From positions 1 to 5,735 of the forward strand of contig JAPLUP010000369.1 in assembly GCA_026397575.1 (NCBI GenBank): a DNA stretch of 5,735 nt, written 5' to 3'. Origin of the DNA: Candidatus Zixiibacteriota bacterium (GTDB lineage: Bacteria > Zixibacteria > MSB-5A5 > CAIYYT01). Shown piece after piece: positions 1 through 4,379 of the stretch. The notes under the pieces were generated by a model. That model was not told the origin of the DNA, did no database searches, and saw only the letters and a program-made list of their open reading frames with translations. Position 1 is the first letter of the stretch; each line of letters starts with the position of its first letter. A program made the position numbers and the translations under genes.

Positions 1-1
1 G

Positions 2-1453
2 GTGCAGGAGCAGCACGGTGTAGCGTTTGATCCGGCGCGGTTGACTTATGATGATCCCAAAGTTTACGACCTGCTGTGCTCGGCGGATACGGTCGGGGTG
101 TTTCAGGTCGAGTCGCGGGCGCAGATGAACACGCTGCCGCGTCACAAACCGCGACGCTTTTATGATCTGGTGATCGAGGTTGCGTTGATCCGTCCGGGGC
201 CGATTCAGGGGGATATGGTGCATCCCTACCTGCGACGACGTAACGGGGAAGAGGAAATCACCTATCCGCATCCAAAACTCAAGCCGATTCTCAAACGCAC
301 GCTTGGTATTCCACTGTTTCAGGAACAAGGAATGCAGGTCGCGGTGGCAGCGGCGGGATTTACGGCGAGCGAAGCTGATGAGTTGCGGCTGGCGATGGGG
401 CATAAACGCTCCAGAGAGAGAATGGAATCGCTATCGCTGCGGTTGATCTCGGGAATGATGAAGAATGGCATCGACCGCGAAGCCGCCGAGAAGATATTCA
501 TGCAACTGGCCGCCTTCGCCGATTTTGGGTTCGCCGAATCGCATGCGGCATCGTTTGCGCTGTTGGTTTATGTGTCGGCGTTTTTCAAGGTCTACTATCC
601 ACGGGAGTTCTACTGCGCGTTGCTTAACGCCCAGCCGTTGGGGTTCTATTCGCCATCGACAATTGTCTATGAAGGACAACGGCGCGGTGTCACATTTCTG
701 TCGGTCGATGTTGCCAAAAGCGGTTGGGATTGCGCCATCAAAGGGGAAAGTGTGCGTCTGGGGTTCCGGTATATCAAATCTCTCGGTAACGCGGCGAGAG
801 AGAAGATTGAGAGTGAGCTTGCGAAGGGGGCGTTTTTGTCGCTGCCGGATTTTGTGCATCGCACCGGGTTAAATCGGGATGAACTCGAACAACTGGCGAT
901 GGTGGATGCTTTTCAGTCATTCGGTTTGGATCGTCGTCAGGCACTCTGGCAAATACTGGCGTTGTCCTCGCGCGGTGAATCGGAATTGGCAATCGTTGAT
1001 GACAACAAGGGGCAGGATCTCTTGGCGCCGATGGATGCGACGGAGCAATTGGTCGCTGACTTTGGCGGGATGGCATTGTCAACCGGTCCGCATCCGATGA
1101 GTTTGGTCAGAGCGACATTGTCTATAAAGGGTGTGCTTTCATCGCAGGAACTCCAGCGCCTGGCGGACAAACAGCAGGTGACGGTTGCGGGTATCGTGAT
1201 TATCCGACAGCGGCCGATGACCGCGAAAGGGTTTTTTTTCCTGACGCTGGAAGACGAGTGCGGGTTTTTCAACATCGTCGTCAAACCGCACTACGTCACC
1301 CAGTGTCGCAAGGCGGTGGTCTATTCGAATTGTCTGCTGGTGAAAGGAACACTGGAACGGCAGGATGGCGTGCTCAATATCATGGGGGAGGAGTTTACGC
1401 CATTGCGTTTTGGCAAAATCGAAGATTCGATCAGTGTCAGGGAGTTTCGGTAG
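2..1453 (+). CDS. dnaE2: Error-prone DNA polymerase DnaE2/ImuC, C-terminal part (5' end outside window)
   Basis: Translesion C-family DNA polymerase alpha subunit, in other bacteria the catalytic member of the SOS-induced ImuA-ImuB-DnaE2 mutasome. The frame is open to the left edge, so the GTG at 2 is an internal codon. Counting from it, 483 residues remain. The fingers region has SADTVGVFQVESRAQMNTLP (28-47) and ALIRPGPIQGDMV (61-73), then PLFQEQGMQVA (104-114). The ImuC-type signature GFAESHAASFALL (176-188) and LLNAQPLGFYSP (207-218) follow, where replicative DnaE reads more like NKSHSAAYAL. A helix-hairpin-helix-like segment with VDAFQSFGLDRRQALW (301-316) comes next, and an OB-fold runs from about 392 to 468. 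The protein stops soon after the OB-fold, without the tau-binding tail of replicative DnaE. Family members are roughly 1,000-1,100 residues, so the PHP domain and the catalytic palm aspartates lie upstream and cannot be checked. No imuA or imuB follows; they could be upstream. The call as dnaE2 rather than dnaE1 is firm. Confidence 0.93.
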   Translation: MQEQHGVAFDPARLTYDDPKVYDLLCSADTVGVFQVESRAQMNTLPRHKPRRFYDLVIEVALIRPGPIQGDMVHPYLRRRNGEEEITYPHPKLKPILKRTLGIPLFQEQGMQVAVAAAGFTASEADELRLAMGHKRSRERMESLSLRLISGMMKNGIDREAAEKIFMQLAAFADFGFAESHAASFALLVYVSAFFKVYYPREFYCALLNAQPLGFYSPSTIVYEGQRRGVTFLSVDVAKSGWDCAIKGESVRLGFRYIKSLGNAAREKIESELAKGAFLSLPDFVHRTGLNRDELEQLAMVDAFQSFGLDRRQALWQILALSSRGESELAIVDDNKGQDLLAPMDATEQLVADFGGMALSTGPHPMSLVRATLSIKGVLSSQELQRLADKQQVTVAGIVIIRQRPMTAKGFFFLTLEDECGFFNIVVKPHYVTQCRKAVVYSNCLLVKGTLERQDGVLNIMGEEFTPLRFGKIEDSISVREFR

Positions 1454-1483
1454 GGGGAGGCCATCCATGTTATTTCTTGCGTT

Positions 1484-1528
1484 GCGTCACGTCTTGCCCA
1501 CGACAAAGTCGGGGGTGCGACGTGACGC
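1484..1528 (+). terminator. Nested hairpin downstream of dnaE2, possible terminator or REP-like element
   Basis: The arms GCGTCACGTC (1484-1493) and GACGTGACGC (1519-1528) are perfectly complementary over 10 bp. Inside them CCC (1497-1499) can pair with GGG (1512-1514), and CGAC (1501-1504) with GTCG (1508-1511) around an AAA loop. The element starts 31 bases after the dnaE2 stop, where a 3' hairpin would be expected. It has no downstream T-run, so it is not a canonical intrinsic terminator. It may instead stabilise the transcript end, act with Rho, or be a dispersed palindrome. The right arm also overlaps an alternative hairpin, GGTGCGAC (1514-1521) with GTTGCACC (1531-1538, one G-U pair), so two structures compete. 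Confidence 0.5.
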
Positions 1529-1552
1529 TGGTTGCACCGGTGAACACGGATC

Positions 1553-1565
1553 CCGGCAGGTCACA
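1553..1565 (+). repeat. 13-bp direct repeat, copy 1
   Basis: CCGGCAGGTCACA occurs here and again at 1950-1962 in the same orientation, with start points 397 bp apart. A T also matches two bases upstream in both copies. By rough estimate a chance 13-bp match within 700 random bases is well below 1%. This copy directly precedes the multi-stem fold at 1566-1648. Confidence 0.7.
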
Positions 1566-1648
1566 ACCGGCGCATGACAATCGAAGCGCGCTGAAGCATA
1601 GTTGGCGTGCTGTCGAGCAGAGTTGCGTGGTTGTCGTTAGACGCCGGT
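1566..1648. other. Multi-stem inverted-repeat fold, possible structured RNA or palindromic element
   Basis: Successive stems nest in order. ACCGGCG (1566-1572) pairs with CGCCGGT (1642-1648). GACAA (1576-1580) pairs with TTGTC (1631-1635). TCGA (1581-1584) pairs with TCGA (1613-1616). GCGCGC (1586-1591) pairs with GCGTGC (1605-1610, one G-U). The apical loop is 1592-1604 and a 14-base asymmetric bulge lies at 1617-1630. Four stems in the correct order within 83 bases point to a folded RNA or a cruciform-forming repeat. It is not a recognised RNA family to me, and there is no promoter I would defend. Confidence 0.4.
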
Positions 1649-1693
1649 CTTGCGCGTGCCCCAGAAGCCCCTCTCAGGGTCACCTTAGGGTAG

Positions 1694-1740
1694 GTCGAAA
1701 GTCTTGACTTCGGCGAGCTCAGCCGAGTCGCGGTTTCGAC
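1694..1740. repeat. Long imperfect hairpin containing a GAGCTCAGCCGA-type palindrome
   Basis: The outer arms GTCGAAA (1694-1700) and TTTCGAC (1734-1740) pair over 7 bp. The inner arms GACTTCGGC (1706-1714) and GCCGAGTC (1722-1729) pair over 8 bp with one bulged T, around the loop GAGCTCA (1715-1721). The inner part resembles the CTTCGGCGAGCTCAGCCGAA-like palindromes that I recall being dispersed between genes of many unrelated bacteria. There is no T-run after it. An alternative pairing of CGAC (1737-1740) with GTCG (1753-1756) would compete with the outer stem. Confidence 0.55.
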
Positions 1741-1949
1741 ATTCGCTGCTTAGTCGTTACCGTCCAACCGCACGGGATTCCTGATCGACGGATTAGGATC
1801 AACGAAACCGTGAGGAATTCGTTTCTCTTAGAGCCGCCAGATCCACAGAGCACTTCGGGGTGACTTTCGGTGCCGCAACCAGCGTTCTGCTAACTGGTGT
1901 GGGGGATACTTTTGGAGTGATGCGCTACAAAAATGGTTGGTAGGTTATT

Positions 1950-1962
1950 CCGGCAGGTCACA
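1950..1962 (+). repeat. 13-bp direct repeat, copy 2
   Basis: Exact second copy of the sequence at 1553-1565. The bases that follow (1963 onward) do not match those after the first copy, so the shared part is short. It is either a conserved end of a repeat unit or a protein-binding site used twice. Confidence 0.7.
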
Positions 1963-2039
1963 CGTTCGGCTGAGGTAAGTGCAGGACTGACTGGCGGTTA
2001 TGGGATTGCGGACGTAGGTGGTAATGGAAAGGGAATCGT

Positions 2040-2062
2040 GTCAAGCCGCAAGCCGGCTTGAC
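2040..2062. repeat. Short palindrome with CCGCAAG loop
   Basis: GTCAAGCCG (2040-2048) and CGGCTTGAC (2054-2062) are perfectly complementary over 9 bp around a 5-base loop, followed by CTACAGGG. The palindrome at 3160-3178 shares the CCGCAAG segment and the CTAC(A)GGG tail but has different arm sequences, so both look like members of one REP-like family. It lies 88 bases upstream of the methyltransferase start, outside the likely promoter core. Confidence 0.55.
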
Positions 2063-2109
2063 CTACAGGGCTATCGAAAAACCACCAACATGATCGTCTG
2101 CTGGTAGGC

Positions 2110-2138
2110 TTGCACATTTCTGCTGCCATTCGTATTTT
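2110..2138 (+). promoter_or_regulatory. Candidate sigma70-type promoter for the methyltransferase
   Basis: TTGCAC (2110-2115), a 17-base spacer and TATTTT (2133-2138) resemble -35 and -10 boxes, matching the consensus at about 3 and 4 of 6 positions. Initiation about 7 bases after the -10 box would fall near 2145, only some 5 bases before the ATG at 2150. This would give a nearly leaderless message and fits the lack of a Shine-Dalgarno sequence before that ATG. The boxes are weak, so this is only a candidate. Confidence 0.3.
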
Positions 2139-2149
2139 GCAGACATCGG

Positions 2150-2827
2150 ATGGACACGCGGGATCTCATAGACGAAATGACCGCCTACTACGACAGGCGG
2201 GTGCCCTGGCACGACGAGTATATGAGCTTCAGGTCTGACGCCGAGATGGAGATACTTCTTGGTCCCATCATCAGTCTGTTCGAGCAAAACATACGCGGCA
2301 AAGAAGTCATGGAAATAGCTTGTGGCACGGGAAACTGGACTCAGGTGCTGGCAAAACGGGCTCGGTTGGTGGTGGCAACCGATGTGAACTCCTCCGCCAT
2401 CGCGGCAGCGAAACGGAAACCGCTTGCCTCGGGCAACGTTGTTTTCGAAGTTGCGGATGCTTATTCTCTCGAATCAATGAACCGGGTATTTGATGTTGTT
2501 TTCGCGGCCGATTGGTGGTCACATGTTCCAAGATCGGCGCTTCCCAAATTCCTGGGAGGAGTGCATTGTCTGCTGAGAGCCGGGGGACAAGCGATATTTC
2601 TGGACATGATGATGAAGGAAGGATTTGCGCAGGAGAAAGCGTACTTCGATGACGAAGGCAACCGTGTCAGCATCCGCGCGCTGCCCGACGGGGGCCGTTT
2701 CCACGTTATCAAGAACTTCCCGACCGAAGGAGAACTGAGAGAAGCACTGTCACCATTCGCCGATGATATTTTTTATTATGAGCACGATGGCCTTCGTCGG
2801 TGGCTGCTGACGGGCACGCACAAATGA
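2150..2827 (+). CDS. Class I SAM-dependent methyltransferase, substrate unknown
   Basis: A 225-residue soluble protein with a Rossmann-like methyltransferase core. The N-terminal segment has MTAYYDRRVPWHDEYM (10-25). The SAM-binding motif I is VMEIACGTGNW (53-63), the acidic residue after strand 2 is D78 in VVATDVN, and the adenine-contact region is VADAYSL (101-107). Strand 4 is FDVVFAADWWSHVP (114-127), followed by a motif III-like LLRAGGQAIFLD (141-152). The C-terminal part has the stretch around GNRVSIRALPDGG (170-182) and VIKNFPTEGEL (187-197). This WWSHVP/KNFPTE combination matches a widespread but uncharacterised methyltransferase family as I recall it. No transmembrane segment or partner gene is visible. 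The gene stands alone between long non-coding stretches, and the next gene downstream is convergent. The ATG at 2150 has no clear Shine-Dalgarno; M10 at 2177 is a possible alternative start. It could methylate a small molecule, but the substrate cannot be inferred. Confidence 0.87.
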   Translation: MDTRDLIDEMTAYYDRRVPWHDEYMSFRSDAEMEILLGPIISLFEQNIRGKEVMEIACGTGNWTQVLAKRARLVVATDVNSSAIAAAKRKPLASGNVVFEVADAYSLESMNRVFDVVFAADWWSHVPRSALPKFLGGVHCLLRAGGQAIFLDMMMKEGFAQEKAYFDDEGNRVSIRALPDGGRFHVIKNFPTEGELREALSPFADDIFYYEHDGLRRWLLTGTHK

Positions 2828-2926
2828 CCAGCCCCATGGCAACCCTGACAGCTGCACCAGGAATCGTTAGAACCACCGATGCTATATACCGATACATCTT
2901 ATGACAGGGGACTGCAGCTATGGCTG

Positions 2927-2971
2927 GGCCAATTTAGATGCCTTCAATCTCTATCTTCTATAAAATTGGCC
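2927..2971. repeat. 9-bp inverted repeat downstream of the methyltransferase
   Basis: GGCCAATTT (2927-2935) and AAATTGGCC (2963-2971) are perfectly complementary, enclosing 27 bases. Part of the loop can extend the stem, as TAGA (2935-2938) can face TCTA (2957-2960) with a small bulge. It lies 100 bases after the methyltransferase stop. It may be a weak transcript-end hairpin or a pair of inverted binding sites; there is no T-run. Confidence 0.4.
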
Positions 2972-3070
2972 ACATAAAGAACGTGGATAAACAACGACAA
3001 TATCATCTATAAGGATGCTTTTCTCGCGGTCGGTGTCAAGGGGTTTTTGTTGGGTGGCGTTCAAACCTGG

Positions 3071-3090
3071 ATTCCAGCTTTCGCTGGAAT
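3071..3090. repeat. 20-bp dispersed-type palindrome, dRS3-like layout
   Basis: ATTCCAGC (3071-3078) and GCTGGAAT (3083-3090) pair over 8 bp around TTTC. On the minus strand the loop reads GAAA closed by C-G, a stable GNRA tetraloop. The layout (6-base ends, 8 inner bases, 20 in total) parallels the neisserial dRS3 repeat ATTCCC-N8-GGGAAT. Similar TTCCAGC-TTTC-GCTGGAATGACA repeats are, as I recall, scattered in many environmental genomes. Homology to dRS3 is not claimed. Confidence 0.6.
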
Positions 3091-3104
3091 GACACACCCC
3101 TTAA

Positions 3105-3122
3105 TCCCCTCTCAAGAGGGGA
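3105..3122. repeat. Short palindrome CCCCTC/GAGGGG
   Basis: TCCCCTC (3105-3111) and GAGGGGA (3116-3122) pair over 7 bp with a TCAA loop. It follows the 20-bp palindrome by 14 bases, and the two may form one composite intergenic repeat. Such a stem could help end transcripts from the minus-strand operon, but no T-run follows on either strand. Confidence 0.5.
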
Positions 3123-3159
3123 ATGAGACGCCATGCCCGTACGATGCATAGAGAAGCGG

Positions 3160-3178
3160 GCAACCGCAAGGGTTGCGG
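3160..3178. repeat. Short palindrome with CCGCAAG loop, abutting the acyltransferase stop
   Basis: Two overlapping pairings are possible: GCAACC (3160-3165) with GGTTGC (3171-3176), or CCGCAA (3164-3169) with TTGCGG (3173-3178). CTACGGG follows at 3179-3185 and ends one base before the acyltransferase stop codon (3187-3189). The CCGCAAG plus CTAC(A)GGG pattern is shared with the palindrome at 2040-2062. It may form the 3' end structure of the minus-strand operon transcript. Confidence 0.5.
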
Positions 3179-3186
3179 CTACGGGA

Positions 3187-4359
3187 TTACGGGGACTCGG
3201 CAGGCGGCGGTGGTGGCGGCGCGGTTATCAGCGGTGTCTGGTACAGGCGATAGGTTTTGTAGCGTTTACCGCCGAGCATCTCGATCGGCGAAATCATCAG
3301 TTTGTTTTCCTCTAAGATCCAGGAAAGCTCGCCGGTGTAATAGCCCTTGGCAATGCCGTTGCGATAGAGGTCAAGGTAAAACACGTTGTCGATGCCTCGT
3401 TTCTGGTACTTTTTCACGACTCCCATGGTGATCACGCGCACCTGATTGATTTTGCGGCGTACCTTGAGATTCCAAATCAGTTTGAACAACCCGAACGGAA
3501 AAAGACGGCCGTTGAGCTTGATCAGAATCTGATTGATGTCCGGAATCGCCAGCGCAAATCCCGCCGGCTCGCCATCTATCTCGGCAAACAGCGCCAGATC
3601 GGGATCGACAATCTGTTTCAGATCCTTGGCAATATGGAGGAATTCATCCTCGTGCAGCGGCACAAAACCCCAATTATTCTCCCAGGCATCGTTATAGACC
3701 TTAATCACCCGCAGGATTTCGTTCTCGAAGTCGTGCAGGTCGATCCGGCGAAACGTCGCGCCTGATCGCTCTCGGATCCGCTCCACAATTTTGACCATCC
3801 GTTCCGGAGGCTCGTTTTCCTTGACCAGCTTGAACGCCAGCAAATCCTTGGCCTTTGTCAGTCCGAACCTTTCGAAGTAGTCGACGTAGTAGGGTGGATT
3901 GTAGCTCATCTGCACCATTGGCGGCTGATCAAACGCGTCAACCAGTAGTCCGACCTCATGATTGGTCGAGAAATTCGCCGGCCCAATCATCTGCTCCATG
4001 CCGACTTTTTTTAGAGCGATGACCGCAACTTTGAGCAGCCGATAGGCAACATCGTAGTTCTGCACCGACTCGAAGAACCCGAAAAAACCGGTCTTCTCCT
4101 GATGGAATTGATTGTGGATGTTGTTGACACAGGTGGCAATGCGACCGAGTACCTCGCCCTGATAAATCGCCAGAAACAATTGTACTCTGGCGTAACGGTA
4201 GAACGGATTCTTCTTGCGGTCAAAAAAAGCCAGCCGCTCGGTTATCAGCGGCGGAACCCAGTTGGGATCGTCGGCATAGACTTTCCACGGGAACTTGACG
4301 AACCGTTTGAGGTCTGACTTTGAAACGACCTCGATTATCTCAATTTCTTCCGGTTTCAT
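3187..4359 (-). CDS. GNAT-fold N-acyltransferase, YghO-like; candidate bacterial ceramide synthase
   Basis: A 390-residue protein, probably cytoplasmic or membrane-associated, with no signal peptide or clear transmembrane helix. The N-terminal GNAT-like half carries the family hallmark FPWKVYADDPNWVPPL (23-38), then NPFYRYARVQLFLA (51-64) and GEVLGRIA (68-75). A central block has GPANFSTNHEVGLL (126-139) and MSYNPPYY (151-158). The C-terminal GNAT half has the acyl-CoA-binding segment VVKKYQKRGID (314-324), SWILEENKLM (346-355) and MLGGKRYKTYRLY (361-373). The Q-x-x-G-x-G/A signature reads QKRGID, with D324 in the last place. A low-complexity tail TAPPPPPPAESP ends the protein. It lies 20 bases after the serine palmitoyltransferase-like gene, presumably co-transcribed. 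I recall the Caulobacter ceramide synthase (bCerS) being a GNAT-type protein of this sort, so N-acylation of a 3-keto long-chain base is the likely role; this is inference. The ATG start at 4359 fits the conserved N-terminus, and its ribosome-binding site is weak. Confidence 0.85.
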   Translation of the reverse strand: MKPEEIEIIEVVSKSDLKRFVKFPWKVYADDPNWVPPLITERLAFFDRKKNPFYRYARVQLFLAIYQGEVLGRIATCVNNIHNQFHQEKTGFFGFFESVQNYDVAYRLLKVAVIALKKVGMEQMIGPANFSTNHEVGLLVDAFDQPPMVQMSYNPPYYVDYFERFGLTKAKDLLAFKLVKENEPPERMVKIVERIRERSGATFRRIDLHDFENEILRVIKVYNDAWENNWGFVPLHEDEFLHIAKDLKQIVDPDLALFAEIDGEPAGFALAIPDINQILIKLNGRLFPFGLFKLIWNLKVRRKINQVRVITMGVVKKYQKRGIDNVFYLDLYRNGIAKGYYTGELSWILEENKLMISPIEMLGGKRYKTYRLYQTPLITAPPPPPPAESP

Positions 4360-4379
4360 GGTGGGCGCCCCAGCGGCAG

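Larger units (their letters stand above)
1454..2149. other. 696-bp non-coding stretch rich in inverted repeats
   Basis: No open frame here has a recognisable domain or a convincing start, and the longer ones are tails of frames overlapping dnaE2. No tRNA, tmRNA, RNase P or SRP RNA signature was found by eye. The stretch does hold several strong inverted repeats (1484-1528, 1566-1648, 1694-1740, 2040-2062) and one exact 13-bp direct repeat (1553-1565 and 1950-1962), each listed separately. It could be a cluster of small dispersed repeats, a structured RNA locus or a decayed mobile segment; the sequence alone does not decide. Positions 1741-1949 hold only short stems of 4-5 bp that I would not call. 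Confidence 0.6.
2828..3186. other. 359-bp non-coding stretch between convergent genes
   Basis: This lies between the 3' ends of the methyltransferase (+) and the acyltransferase (-), so it is expected to hold 3' ends of transcripts from both sides. No frame here looks coding. It holds a 9-bp inverted repeat with a long loop (2927-2971) and three short palindromes between 3071 and 3178. None is followed by a proper T-run on either strand, so no canonical intrinsic terminator is called. I see nothing definable in 2828-2926 or 2972-3068. Confidence 0.65.

Noticed and set aside
1468..1577. Short open frame after dnaE2 starting at an ATG
   Set aside because: It has no ribosome-binding site and no recognisable motif, and it runs straight through the strong hairpin at 1484-1528.
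1636..1642. GTTAGAC, a match to the integron attC R-box consensus GTTRRRY
   Set aside because: No partner RYYYAAC box pairs with it. In the local fold it falls mostly in an internal loop while neighbouring bases form the stem, and no integrase or cassette gene is present.
2063..2287. Minus-strand frame of 74 codons overlapping the methyltransferase start
   Set aside because: It is a shadow of the methyltransferase, whose SAM-binding motifs are clear on the other strand.
1454..3186. CRISPR array or tandem repeat array
   Set aside because: The repeats are isolated palindromes or one pair of direct repeats, with no regular repeat-spacer pattern and no cas genes.
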